Source: Mycolicibacterium iranicum | Lineage (GTDB): Bacteria > Actinomycetota > Actinomycetes > Mycobacteriales > Mycobacteriaceae | Direction of reading: 5' to 3' | DNA length: 64,000 nt | Assembly (NCBI RefSeq): GCF_014190915.1 | Contig: NZ_JACHVU010000008.1 | Coordinates: 62,001 to 126,000 of the forward strand | In this document: positions 25,726-34,335 of the stretch, piece by piece | Layout of the letters: every line of letters begins with the position of its first letter | Numbering within the stretch: the stretch's first letter is position 1 | The notes under the pieces: generated by a model | Seen by the model: the letters and a program-made list of their open reading frames with translations, nothing else | What the model was told of the DNA's origin: nothing | The model's database searches: none | Translations under genes and position numbers: made by a program

Positions 25726-26724
25726 ATGGCCGCCGTGGCCGCCCCGACGTCGACATCGCGCCGGCGCATCGGTTCGATGCACATCCTGGTGATCGCCGTC
25801 GTCGGGCTCGCGCTCGTGGGCGGCACCCTTCGGACATTCGTGGCCGGAACCCCCGACGTCGCGACCGCCGCGACGGTGTTCTGCGGAATCTTCGTGCAGG
25901 CGCTGCCTTTTCTCGCACTCGGCGTGGTGATCAGCGGGGCGGTGGCGGCGTTCGTGACACCCGACCGGCTCGCGCGCTGGGTTCCCCGCCGGCCGGCAGC
26001 CGCGATCCTGGCCGCCGGGGTCGGCGGCGCCGCGCTGCCGGGCTGCGAATGCGGTTCGGTGCCGATCGCTCGCCGCCTGTTCGGCGACGGCACGGTCGGG
26101 GCGGCGGCGCTGACGTTCATGCTCGCCGCGCCGGCGATCAACCCGGTCGTCCTCGTCGCCACCGCCGTCGCGTTCCCGGGTGAGCCCGCGATGGTCGTCG
26201 CGCGGTGCGTGGCATCCCTGATCACCGCGGTCGTCATGGGGGCACTGTGGTACCGCTTCGGACAGCCCCGGTGGATCACCCGCCGCATGCCCCGCACGCC
26301 GGGCCAGGACGGGTCCCGCTTCACCGTGTTCTCCGAGGCCGCGCGCCACGACTTCCTGCAGGCCGCATCGTATCTCGTGATCGGCGCCGCCGCGGCCGCG
26401 GCGTTGCACGTCCTCGTGCCGTCCTGGGTGTTCGAACACCTCGCGGGCCACCTGCTGCTCGGCATCGCGGTGATGGCCGCGCTGGCGGTGATCCTCGCGC
26501 TGTGCTCGGAGGCGGACGCGTTCGTGGCAGCCAGCTTGTCGATGCTGCCGCTGCTGCCGCGACTGGTGTTCCTCGTCGTGGGGCCCGCCGTCGACATCAA
26601 GCTGTTCGCCATGCAGGCCGGCATGTTCGGCCGCGCTTTCGCGATCAGGTTCGCGCCCGTCACCTTCGTGGTCGCGACGCTGACCGCCACGTGCGTCGGG
26701 CTGCTGGTGGTGGGCAACCGATGA
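25726..26724 (+). CDS. Permease family membrane protein (PF03773 type)
   Basis: 332 aa with about eight membrane segments. The signature GCECGSVPIARRL and AAPAINPVV in the first half, and SEADAFVAASL in the second, mark the SO_0444/ArsP-like permease family; the substrate is unknown, but the Cys-x-Cys pair could bind metal. Start ATG 25726 (GTG 25735 also possible). The stop overlaps the next start (ATGA). As I recall, M. smegmatis carries the same pair in a Zur-controlled alternative ribosomal protein operon. Confidence 0.82.
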   Translation: MAAVAAPTSTSRRRIGSMHILVIAVVGLALVGGTLRTFVAGTPDVATAATVFCGIFVQALPFLALGVVISGAVAAFVTPDRLARWVPRRPAAAILAAGVGGAALPGCECGSVPIARRLFGDGTVGAAALTFMLAAPAINPVVLVATAVAFPGEPAMVVARCVASLITAVVMGALWYRFGQPRWITRRMPRTPGQDGSRFTVFSEAARHDFLQAASYLVIGAAAAAALHVLVPSWVFEHLAGHLLLGIAVMAALAVILALCSEADAFVAASLSMLPLLPRLVFLVVGPAVDIKLFAMQAGMFGRAFAIRFAPVTFVVATLTATCVGLLVVGNR

Positions 26725-27443
26725 ATCGTGAGACGGAGAACGCACTGCTGCTCCTCGTCGGGGTCAGCACGGCGATCATCACCCTCAGTGGCGCCTACAC
26801 CCGCTATGTGAAGCCCTCGCTGCAGCCGTGGCTGCTGATCTCGGCCGCGCTGCTCGTCGTCCTGGCGCTCGCGTCGATCCTGCGCGACGTCCGCCGGGGT
26901 CACCAGCCCGACCATGCCCACGACCACGGCGGGCACGCGCACAGTTCCGGAACCCTGTGGCTGCTGATCGTCCCGATCGCGTTGCTGGCGTTCGTCGTTC
27001 CGCCCGCGATCGGGCCGCAGACCGCCCGCCCCGCGGTGAGCGAGGTCTCGACCGACGTCCTGCGCCGACCGTTCCCGCCGCTGCCCGAGGGGCACGCACC
27101 CGAGGTCTCCCTGCCCGATCTGCTGATCAGGATTGCCCAGGATTCGGCAGGCACGCTCGACGGCCGGCTCGTCACCGTCACGGGGTTCACCATGAAAGAC
27201 GGCGGCCGCGTCGACCTGGGCCGCGTGGTCATCCTCTGCTGCGCTGCGGACGCCCAGCTGGCCCGCATCCACCTGGCCGGGCCGGCGCTGACCTCGGTCT
27301 CCGATCTGCCCGACGGTTCCTGGGTCCGTCTCGAAGGCAAAGTGCCTGCAGGACAGAACGATTCCGCACGGCGGTCCATACCGTCGCTGGAGATCACCTC
27401 GGCGCGGCAGGTCGATGCGCCCGAGAACACCTACAGCTACTGA
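26721..27443 (+). CDS. TIGR03943/DUF1980 membrane protein
   Basis: 240 aa. Two N-terminal membrane segments (about 7-24 and 35-53), a His-rich loop (PDHAHDHGGHAHSSG), a third membrane segment and a C-terminal domain with LVTVTGF and CCAADAQ. This is the usual partner of the PF03773 permease, with which it overlaps by 4 bp. The His-rich loop fits a metal-related role, inferred only. It converges on rpmE2, overlapping by 7 bp. Confidence 0.82.
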   Translation: MNRETENALLLLVGVSTAIITLSGAYTRYVKPSLQPWLLISAALLVVLALASILRDVRRGHQPDHAHDHGGHAHSSGTLWLLIVPIALLAFVVPPAIGPQTARPAVSEVSTDVLRRPFPPLPEGHAPEVSLPDLLIRIAQDSAGTLDGRLVTVTGFTMKDGGRVDLGRVVILCCAADAQLARIHLAGPALTSVSDLPDGSWVRLEGKVPAGQNDSARRSIPSLEITSARQVDAPENTYSY

Positions 27444-27699
27444 GTGCGCCGTGCACCGTACCGGCGGTTGAACTTCTCCACCTGCCCCGCGGCGTCGACG
27501 ATGCGCTTGCTGCCCGTCCAGAACGGATGGGAGTCCGACGACACCTCCACGACCACCAGCGGGTAGTCTTCGTGCCCTCGGGCGTCTCCCAGTCGATCGT
27601 GCGATCGCTGGTGACCGTCGACCGGGTCAGGAACATCGTGCCGGTGTTCGCGTCCTGGAACACGACCGGGTGGTAGTCGGGGTGAATTCCGGGTTTCAT
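27437..27699 (-). pseudogene. rpmE2: Alternative ribosomal protein L31 type B, frameshifted
   Basis: Two frames together encode a normal 87-residue L31 type B (C-minus, zinc-free paralogue). Codons 1-44 (MKPGIHPDYHPVVFQDANTG ... TPEGTK) run from the ATG at 27699 to 27568. The remainder (DYPLVVVEVSSDSHPFWTG ... to the TAG at 27437) is in the -1 frame. Inserting one G at 27568 restores the protein. The start has GGGAGA upstream, and two Zur-like boxes precede it. Possible causes: a true one-base deletion, an assembly error, or a programmed shift; no classical slippery heptamer is visible. Without the downstream frame the product loses the second half. Confidence 0.85.
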
Positions 27700-27717
27700 G
27701 TCTCCCTGCGCATCTAT

Positions 27718-27732
27718 CGACAATGATTTTCA
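27718..27732. promoter_or_regulatory. Zur-box-like operator (rpmE2 proximal)
   Basis: On the minus strand TGAAAATCATTGTCG; 7-1-7 dyad with 5 of 7 arm pairs. Lies 19 bp upstream of the rpmE2 ATG. Confidence 0.65.
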
Positions 27733-27753
27733 TCTACGGCATGACGGTACAGA

Positions 27754-27768
27754 TGAAAACCGTTTTCA
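27754..27768. promoter_or_regulatory. Perfect Zur box between rpmE2 and MBL gene
   Basis: TGAAAACCGTTTTCA is a perfect 7-1-7 inverted repeat of mycobacterial Zur-box sequence, 36 bp from the first box. It is 48 bp upstream of the rightward MBL-fold gene, so Zur could act in both directions. Confidence 0.85.
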
Positions 27769-27816
27769 GAAAGTGGCTGCCAGGAACCGCCTGCGGCCGG
27801 TGCCTAGGGTGGCGTC

Positions 27817-28731
27817 ATGCGTCTGAAGCCCGGGCGGCCTGATCTCGGGGCCTACTCCAGCTACGTCGACCTGCCCCCCGCTGCCCCCGACGCTCCGCTG
27901 ACGGTCTCGTGGGCCGGCGTCACGACCCTGCTCGTCGACGACGGCACGTCGGCGGTGATGACCGACGGGTTCTTCTCCCGCCCGGGCCTGCTCACCGTCG
28001 CCACGCGTCCACTGGCGTCGTCGCGGCCCCGCATCGACGCCGCGCTGGCGCGCCTGGGCGTGCAGCGACTCGACGCCGTGACGCCCGTCCACACCCACTT
28101 CGACCACGCGATGGATTCCGCCGAGGTCGCCCGTCTCACCGGGGCGCGTCTGGTGGGCGGCCGGTCGGCGGCCCACCTCGGCCGCGGCCAGGGACTGGAC
28201 CGCGTCGACGTCGTCGCGCCGGGTGAGGAGCTGCGCGTCGGCGCCTTCGACCTCACGCTGATCGAAGGGTCGCACTGCCCCCCGGACCGATTCCCGGGCG
28301 TCATCACTGAACCCGTGGTCCCGCCCGCCCGGGCCTCGGCCTACCGGTGCGGTGAGGCCTGGTCGACGCTGATCCGGCACCGCCCCAGCGGCCGTGCCCT
28401 GCTCGTCGTCGGCAGCGCGGGGTTCATCCCGGGTGCGCTGGCCGGCGAGCGGGCCGACGTCGTCTATCTCGGAGTCGGACAGCTGGGGCTGCAGCCCGAG
28501 CGCTATCTGCCCGATTACTGGTCGGAGACCGTGCGCACGGTCGGCGCCCGCACCGTCGTGCTCATCCACTGGGACGACTTCTTCCGGCCGCTGCACAAGC
28601 CACTCAGAGCGCTGCCGTTCGCCGCCGACGATCTCGACGCGTCGATGCGGGTGCTGAGCCGCCTGGCCGCCGACGACGGTGTCGGGCTGCACCTGCCCAC
28701 GCTGTGGCAGCGCACCGATCCATGGAGCTGA
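27817..28731 (+). CDS. MBL-fold metallohydrolase (Rv3577-like)
   Basis: 304 aa metallo-beta-lactamase fold. The metal motif is VHTHFDHAMD (HxHxDH, about residues 92-98), with GSHCPPDRFPG and IHWDDFF further on as likely later ligands. Probably cytosolic, since no signal peptide is visible. Substrate unknown. It overlaps the following transporter gene by 10 bp, as in M. tuberculosis (Rv3577-Rv3578). A perfect Zur box lies 48 bp upstream, a possible local addition from the neighbouring zinc island. Confidence 0.83.
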   Translation: MRLKPGRPDLGAYSSYVDLPPAAPDAPLTVSWAGVTTLLVDDGTSAVMTDGFFSRPGLLTVATRPLASSRPRIDAALARLGVQRLDAVTPVHTHFDHAMDSAEVARLTGARLVGGRSAAHLGRGQGLDRVDVVAPGEELRVGAFDLTLIEGSHCPPDRFPGVITEPVVPPARASAYRCGEAWSTLIRHRPSGRALLVVGSAGFIPGALAGERADVVYLGVGQLGLQPERYLPDYWSETVRTVGARTVVLIHWDDFFRPLHKPLRALPFAADDLDASMRVLSRLAADDGVGLHLPTLWQRTDPWS

Positions 28732-29957
28732 CCGTCTCGATCGCGGCCCTGGTCGCGGTGCTCGGTGTCGCGCTGCTGCGCCCCCGCTTCCAGGCCGTGG
28801 TCGCGGTCGTGGCGGCCGTCCTGGTGGTCGCCGTCGGCGCCGTCTCGTGGCGCGACGCACTCAACGAGGCAGCCGAACTCGCCCCCGTGGTCGGATTCCT
28901 GGCCGCGGTGCTGGTCCTCGCCCGGCTCTGTGACGACGAGGGGCTCTTCCACGCCGCCGGGGCGCTGATGGCCCGGACCACCTCGGGTGGCCAGAACCGG
29001 CTCCTCGCTTCGGTTTTCGTCATCGCCGCGGCGGTGACCGCGATCCTGAGCCTCGACGCGACCGTGGTGCTGCTGACCCCGGTCGTCCTGGCCACCGCGC
29101 GGACGCTGGCCGTGCCGGCACGGCCGCACGCCTATGCCACCGCCCATCTGGCCAACAGCGCCTCGCTGCTGCTGCCGGTCTCGAACCTGACCAACCTGCT
29201 CGCCTTCAGCGCGGCGGGCCTGTCCTTCCTGCACTTCGCCGCCGCGATGACACTGCCCTGGCTGGCCGCGATCGCGGTCGAGTTCGCCCTGCTGCGTTGG
29301 CTTTTCGCCAAAGATCTGGCCGTCGAGCCGAAGCGGGCCGCGACGCCGGAGCCACTGGAGTTCCCGTTGTTCGCGCTGGTCGTCCTCGCACTCACGCTGG
29401 CCGGTTTCGCCGTCACCTCGCTGCTGGGGCTCTCCCCGGCGTGGGCCGCGCTCGCCGGCGCCGTCGCCCTCGGAGTCCGCGCCCTGGCCACCCGCAGGAC
29501 CACGGTGCACCGGATCGCCGCAGCCCTGGACGTGCCGTTCCTGGCCTTCGTGCTCTGCCTGGGCGTCGTGGTCGACGCGCTGATGCGCAACGGACTCGAG
29601 GCCGCCATGCACCATGTGATCCCGGACGGTGGGGGGCTGCCCGCGCTGTTGGGCATCGCCGTCGTGGCCGCGCTCCTGGCCAACGTCGTCAACAACCTGC
29701 CCGCCGTCCTGGTGCTCCTGCCGCTGGTGGCACCCGCCGGGCCCGCCGCCGTGCTGGCCGTGCTGATCGGCGTGAACGTCGGCCCGAACCTGACCTACGT
29801 CGGCTCCCTGGCGAATCTGTTGTGGCGCAGCGTCGTCCGGCGCGACCTCAAAGCCGGGTTCGGTGAGTTCAGCCGGGTCGGCCTGTGCACCACGCCGGCC
29901 GTGCTGGTCGCCGCGGTGCTCGGCCTGTGGGCCTGGACGGAACTGTCCGGGCTCTAA
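28722..29957 (+). CDS. arsB2: ArsB/NhaD-type (SLC13-like) transporter
   Basis: 411 aa with about 11 hydrophobic segments. It matches the position and type of Rv3578 (arsB2), annotated as an arsenical pump; LARLCDDEGLFHAAGA, the hairpin NLTNLLAFSAAGLSF and VNNLPAVLVLLPL are ion-transporter-superfamily signatures. No arsenic regulator or arsC lies nearby, so the anion is uncertain. Start ATG 28722, inside the end of the MBL gene. Its TAA overlaps the rlmB stop. Confidence 0.78.
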   Translation: MELTVSIAALVAVLGVALLRPRFQAVVAVVAAVLVVAVGAVSWRDALNEAAELAPVVGFLAAVLVLARLCDDEGLFHAAGALMARTTSGGQNRLLASVFVIAAAVTAILSLDATVVLLTPVVLATARTLAVPARPHAYATAHLANSASLLLPVSNLTNLLAFSAAGLSFLHFAAAMTLPWLAAIAVEFALLRWLFAKDLAVEPKRAATPEPLEFPLFALVVLALTLAGFAVTSLLGLSPAWAALAGAVALGVRALATRRTTVHRIAAALDVPFLAFVLCLGVVVDALMRNGLEAAMHHVIPDGGGLPALLGIAVVAALLANVVNNLPAVLVLLPLVAPAGPAAVLAVLIGVNVGPNLTYVGSLANLLWRSVVRRDLKAGFGEFSRVGLCTTPAVLVAAVLGLWAWTELSGL

Positions 29958-30895
29958 CCCCTGCGCTGCCGGGCGACCTCGGCGAGCACGACGCCGGCCG
30001 CGACCGAGGCGTTCAGCGACTCGGTGGGCCCCGCCATCGGGATCGAGACGATGTGGTCGCAGTTCTCCCGGACCAGCCGCGACAGACCCTTGCCCTCGGA
30101 CCCCACCACGATCACGATCGGTCCCTCGCCGTCGATCTGGTCGATCGTGGCGTCGCCACCGGCGTCGAGACCGACGATCTGCAGCCCCGCGTCGGCCCAC
30201 TGCTTGAGGGTCCGGTTCAGATTGGTGGCCCGCGCCACCGGGATCCGGGCCGCCGCCCCGGCGCTCGTGCGCCACGCCACCGCGGTCACCGACGCCGACC
30301 GCCGCTGCGGGATCACGACACCGTGACCGCCGAACGCCGCCACCGACCGGACGATGGCGCCCAGGTTGCGGGGATCGGAGATGTTGTCCAGCGCCACCAG
30401 GAGTGGGCCCGCCCCGTCGGCTTTCGCCTGTCTCAGCAGGTCCTCGGGGTGTGCGTAGTCATAGGGCGGAACCTGCAGGGCGATGCCCTGGTGCATGCCG
30501 TTGGCCGCGATCCGGTCCAGGTCGTGGCGGGGCACTTCGAGGATCGAGATCCCCCGGTCCGCGGCCATCTGCACCGACTCGGTGAGACGCTCGTCGGCGT
30601 CGGTGCCCAGCGCGACGTACAGCGCGGTCGCCGGCACCCCCGCACGCAGACACTCCACCACGGGATTGCGCCCGAGCACGACCTCGGTGTCGTCGGTCTT
30701 CTTGTGGCGGCCCTGGGCCTGCCGCGCGGCCTTGGCGGCGCGCTTGCCCGCCGGATGGTGGGGACGTTCGTGGGCCGGGGGCGTCGCGCCGCGGCCCTCG
30801 AGCCCACGCCTGCGCACACCGCCGGAGCCGACTGTCGGCCCCTTCTTGGTGCCCGCCTTGCGCACGGCCCCGCGCCGCTGAGAGTTGCCTGCCAT
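29954..30895 (-). CDS. rlmB: 23S rRNA 2'-O-ribose methyltransferase, RlmB/TrmH family
   Basis: 313 aa SpoU methyltransferase. A basic, disordered N-terminus (about 1-70), a substrate-binding domain (EVVLGRNPVVECLRAG on) and the knotted SPOUT domain with motifs LDNISDPRNLGAIVRSVAAFG, IVVGSEGKGLSRLV and IPMAGPTESLNASVAAGV are visible. The Arg of NLGAIVRS and the Asn of LNASV are in place. It directly follows cysS, whose stop and this start share a base at 30895, so both are read together. Confidence 0.88.
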   Translation of the reverse strand: MAGNSQRRGAVRKAGTKKGPTVGSGGVRRRGLEGRGATPPAHERPHHPAGKRAAKAARQAQGRHKKTDDTEVVLGRNPVVECLRAGVPATALYVALGTDADERLTESVQMAADRGISILEVPRHDLDRIAANGMHQGIALQVPPYDYAHPEDLLRQAKADGAGPLLVALDNISDPRNLGAIVRSVAAFGGHGVVIPQRRSASVTAVAWRTSAGAAARIPVARATNLNRTLKQWADAGLQIVGLDAGGDATIDQIDGEGPIVIVVGSEGKGLSRLVRENCDHIVSIPMAGPTESLNASVAAGVVLAEVARQRRG

Positions 30896-32337
30896 TACTT
30901 GTCCGCTCCGTCCAACTCCGGCCGTTTGTCAGACCCCTCCAACAGTGACCACTGGGGACCGTCGCCGGTGTCGGTCACCTCGATGCCCGCCTCTTTCAGG
31001 CGGTCCCGGATGGCGTCGGCCTCCGCCCAGTCGCGCCGGGCCCTGGCGTCCTCGCGGCGGCGCACCTCGGCGTGCACCAGGACGTCGACGGCGGCGAGCG
31101 CCGCCGACGTCTCGTCGCGCGACTCCCACCGCTCGTCGAGGGGGTCTGCGCCCAGGATGCCCATCATGGCGCGGATCGACATGGCGTGCGTCAACGCGGC
31201 GTCGTGGTCACCGGCGTCGAGCGCGCGGTTGCCCTCGGCGCGGGCGGCGTGCACCTCCGCCAGCGCCATCGGCACCGCGAGGTCGTCGTCGAGTGCCGCA
31301 CCGAACTTCGGCGTCCACTCGCCCGGGACCACCGCTCCCACGCGATTGCGCACCCGGTGCAGGAAATCCTCGATGCCGCTGTAGGCCTTCGCCGCGTCCT
31401 GCAGGGCCGTCTCGGAGAACTCCAGCATCGACCGGTAGTGCGCGCTACCCAGGTAGTAGCGCAGCTCGGCAGCCCGAACCCGTTGCAGCACAGCGGGAAT
31501 CGCCAGCACATTGCCCAGCGACTTGCTCATCTTCTCGCCGCCCATGGTGACCCACCCGTTGTGCAGCCAGAAGCGGGCGAACCCGTCGCCGGCGGCTTCG
31601 GCCTGGGCGATCTCGTTCTCGTGGTGCGGGAACACCAGATCCATGCCCCCGGCGTGGATGTCGAACTCCGCGCCGAGGTAGGCCTCGCACATCGCGACGC
31701 ATTCGGTGTGCCAGCCCGGCCGTCCCCGCCCCCAGGGCGTCGGCCACGACGGCTCACCGGGCTTGGCGCCCTTCCACAGGGTGAAGTCCCGCTGGTCGCG
31801 TTTCCCGGTCGCCGCGCCCTCGCCCTGGTGGACGTCCTCGACGCGGTGCCCGGAGAGCTTGCCGTAGTCCGGCAGCGTCGCGACGCTGAAGTACACGTCG
31901 CCGTCACCGGCGTAGGCGTGCCCGCGGTCGATCAGCCGGTCGATCAGCTCGACCATCTGGGTGATGTGGCCGGTCGCGCGGGGTTCGGCCGACGGCGGCA
32001 GCACCCCGAGCGCGTCGTAGGCGGCGGTGAAGGCGCGCTCGTAGGTCGCGGCCCACTCCCACCACGGGCGGCCCGCGTCGGCGGCCTTGTTCAGGATCTT
32101 GTCGTCGATGTCGGTGACGTTGCGGATGAACGCGACGTCGAAGCCTTTGGCCGTCAGCCAGCGGCGCAGGACGTCGAAGGCGACACCGCTGCGGACATGC
32201 CCGATGTGGGGCAGACCCTGCACGGTCGCGCCGCACAGGTAGATGGAGACGTGGCCGGGCCGCAGGGGCGCGAAATCGCGCACGCCGCCAGACAACGTGT
32301 CATAGAGCCGCATGACAGCTGGTTGGCGTTCGGTCAC
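30895..32337 (-). CDS. cysS: Cysteinyl-tRNA synthetase
   Basis: 480 aa class I synthetase. The zinc-site Cys in IYLCGATVQ, HIGH motif PHIGHVRSG, further zinc ligands around ECVAMCEAY and HHENEIAQ, and KMSKS in GGEKMSKSLGN are intact; the DALR anticodon domain occupies the C-terminus. GTG start at 32337; an ATG at 32313 is nearer the start of the M. tuberculosis protein. Between ispF and rlmB on the same strand, as in M. tuberculosis. Confidence 0.93.
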   Translation of the reverse strand: MTERQPAVMRLYDTLSGGVRDFAPLRPGHVSIYLCGATVQGLPHIGHVRSGVAFDVLRRWLTAKGFDVAFIRNVTDIDDKILNKAADAGRPWWEWAATYERAFTAAYDALGVLPPSAEPRATGHITQMVELIDRLIDRGHAYAGDGDVYFSVATLPDYGKLSGHRVEDVHQGEGAATGKRDQRDFTLWKGAKPGEPSWPTPWGRGRPGWHTECVAMCEAYLGAEFDIHAGGMDLVFPHHENEIAQAEAAGDGFARFWLHNGWVTMGGEKMSKSLGNVLAIPAVLQRVRAAELRYYLGSAHYRSMLEFSETALQDAAKAYSGIEDFLHRVRNRVGAVVPGEWTPKFGAALDDDLAVPMALAEVHAARAEGNRALDAGDHDAALTHAMSIRAMMGILGADPLDERWESRDETSAALAAVDVLVHAEVRRREDARARRDWAEADAIRDRLKEAGIEVTDTGDGPQWSLLEGSDKRPELDGADK

Positions 32338-32409
32338 GACGGGCCAGCTTACCGGCCCGAAGGTGCCTGACCCTCATCCATGGTCGTCGACTCCTCGCGC
32401 ACGCGCTCG

Positions 32410-32886
32410 TCAGTGGTCGCGGGTGATCACCAGCGCCGTGGCGATGGCCGCCAGCCCCTCGCCGCGCCCGGTCAGTCCGAGGCCGTCGGTGGTCGTCGCC
32501 GAGACCGACACCGGCGCGTCGAGCAGCCCGGAGAGGAGCTCCTGGGCTTCGGCGCGCCGTGGACCGACCTTGGGGCGGTTGCCGATGACCTGCACCGCGG
32601 CATTGCCGACGGTCAGACCCTGCGCGGTGAGCATCGTATGGACGTGCCGCAGCATGTCGGCGCCGCTGACGCCGCGCCACTGGGGCAGGCCGGTACCGAA
32701 GACCTCGCCGATATCGCCCATACCCGCTGCCGACAGCAGTGCGTCGCAGAGGGCATGGGCGGCGACATCTCCGTCCGAATGTCCTGCGCAACCGTCGGCG
32801 TCCTCGAACAACAGACCCAACAGCCAGCACAGACGGCCGGTTTCGATCGGATGGACGTCGGTCCCGAGACCGACGCGGAAGTTCAT
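32410..32886 (-). CDS. ispF: 2-C-methyl-D-erythritol 2,4-cyclodiphosphate synthase
   Basis: 158 aa MEP-pathway enzyme. The zinc ligands in GTDVHPI and the GHSDGDVAAHALCDALL signature are present, as are SADMLRHV and the C-terminal SATTTDGLGLTGRGEG. Length is standard and monofunctional, with no IspD domain. It starts 9 bp after carD; ispD, which lies between these genes in M. tuberculosis, is missing here. Confidence 0.93.
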   Translation of the reverse strand: MNFRVGLGTDVHPIETGRLCWLLGLLFEDADGCAGHSDGDVAAHALCDALLSAAGMGDIGEVFGTGLPQWRGVSGADMLRHVHTMLTAQGLTVGNAAVQVIGNRPKVGPRRAEAQELLSGLLDAPVSVSATTTDGLGLTGRGEGLAAIATALVITRDH

Positions 32887-32895
32887 CTACCGCCC

Positions 32896-33384
32896 TCAGG
32901 AGGCGGTGGCAAGAACCTCGTCCAGAATCGTCGACGCCTTGGCGTCATCGGTGTTCTCGGCGAGCGCGAGCTCGCCCACCAGGATCTGACGCGCCTTGGC
33001 CAGCATCCGCTTCTCGCCGGCGGACAGGCCGCGCTCCTGATCGCGACGCCACAGGTCGCGAACGACCTCGGCGACCTTGTTCACATCACCCGAGGCCAGC
33101 TTCTCGAGGTTGGCCTTGTACCGCCGCGACCAGTTGGTCGGCTCTTCGGTATGGGGGGCGCGCAGCACCTGGAAAACCTTGTCGAGGCCCTCCTGCCCGA
33201 CGACATCACGCACACCCACGTACTCGGCGTTATCTGCGGGAACACGAACGGTGAGATCTCCCTGCGACACTTTGAGGACGAGATACTCCCGCTGCTCGCC
33301 CTTGATGGTCCGGGTTTCGATCGCCTCGATCAACGCAGCGCCGTGGTGTGGATAAACGACGGTGTCTCCGACCTTGAAAATCAT
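32896..33384 (-). CDS. carD: CarD, RNA polymerase-binding transcription factor
   Basis: 162 aa essential initiation factor. The N-terminal RNAP-interaction Tudor-like domain (MIFKVGDTVVYPHHGAA) and the C-terminal helical DNA-binding domain with the intercalating Trp (EEPTNWSRRYKANLEKL) are clear. I use the ATG at 33384, which gives the canonical N-terminus behind an AAAGGGG; codons upstream to 33420 are not conserved. A TAACAT -10-like element lies about 25 bp upstream on the minus strand. Confidence 0.95.
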   Translation of the reverse strand: MIFKVGDTVVYPHHGAALIEAIETRTIKGEQREYLVLKVSQGDLTVRVPADNAEYVGVRDVVGQEGLDKVFQVLRAPHTEEPTNWSRRYKANLEKLASGDVNKVAEVVRDLWRRDQERGLSAGEKRMLAKARQILVGELALAENTDDAKASTILDEVLATAS

Positions 33385-33655
33385 CAGTTTCGAGCCCCTT
33401 TCACCCTTCGATGTTAACACGGGCCGCTACCGGGGGCGGATCAACGATGCAGGTCAGGGGCACAGTCGACGAACACTAGGGGTTGACACACCCGGGAATC
33501 CGTGCATCGCGGGGCGCGATTCCGGACGGTTGTCCGGCTCCCCCGGCCCTCCGCTACCGCCCGCATCCACGACCTACTACTCTGCATAGTCGAACCGCTG
33601 GGACCGCCCGGACCCGGCACGCCACGTCGCCCTTCAGGCCGAGCAGGAGGCCCCA

Positions 33656-34249
33656 GTGAACCCCTTCAAACGGCGCTCATCTGTCCTCGCCGCCCTGGCG
33701 ACGTGCGCGGTGGGCGCCTCTGTCGTGCTGAGCGGCTGTAGTGCCGGTCAGGTCGCCCAGACCGCGACCCAGGAGCCGGCCGTCAACGGCACGAGCGGCA
33801 AAGCCGGGCCGATCGCGCTGCGCAACGTGCACATCCGCGCGAACCAGACGACCGACTACGTCGAACCGGGCATGGAAGCCGAGCTGATCTTCGTCGCAGC
33901 GAACACCTCGGCCGACGTCGCCGACAAGCTCGTCTCCATCACCTCCGACATCGGCCGGGTGACGCTGACCGGCGGTGGCGACGTCCCGGTCAACGGCGTC
34001 CTCGTGGTCGGCACCGCCGACGGGCAGCAGACCCCGCTCTCGGCCGTCGAGCCCGCCGATGCCGCAGAAGCCAAGATCACGCTCTCGAAGCCGATCACCA
34101 ACGGTCTCACCTACGACTTCACCTTCAATTTCCAGAACGCCGGCGAGACCACCATCCCGGTGCCGATCTCGGCCGGTGAGCAGCCGCGCCGCGAGGAAGC
34201 CGGCGCCGAGGCCGGCGGTTCCGGCGGGCATTCGGGCGGCGGGCACTAG
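33656..34249 (+). CDS. lpqE: LpqE-like lipoprotein
   Basis: 197 aa lipoprotein with lipobox VLSGC (Cys28). The mature part is a beta-rich domain (LRNVHIRANQTTDY ... ELIFVAANTSADVADKLVSI), reminiscent of the PCuAC/DUF461 fold but without the Cu-binding Met/His motif clearly recognisable. The tail is Gly/His-rich (GGSGGHSGGGH). GTG start behind GAGCAGGAGG. Divergent from carD and upstream of radA, the position of Rv3584. Function unknown. Confidence 0.82.
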   Translation: MNPFKRRSSVLAALATCAVGASVVLSGCSAGQVAQTATQEPAVNGTSGKAGPIALRNVHIRANQTTDYVEPGMEAELIFVAANTSADVADKLVSITSDIGRVTLTGGGDVPVNGVLVVGTADGQQTPLSAVEPADAAEAKITLSKPITNGLTYDFTFNFQNAGETTIPVPISAGEQPRREEAGAEAGGSGGHSGGGH

Positions 34250-34335
34250 ACACCGCAGACCTCCCCGCCCCCGCCCGCGGCGACACGGCCGCCGGGCAGC
34301 GAGGATCTGTCGGTCCCGGCGGTTACCGTCAGCGC

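Noticed and set aside
12037..27768. Zinc island as a recently mobilised element
   Set aside because: I saw no integrase, transposase, tRNA or direct repeats at the ends, and GC content looks like the rest of the window.
32300..32830. Candidate for the missing ispD
   Set aside because: This open frame is an alternative reading of ispF itself and shows no cytidylyltransferase motif.
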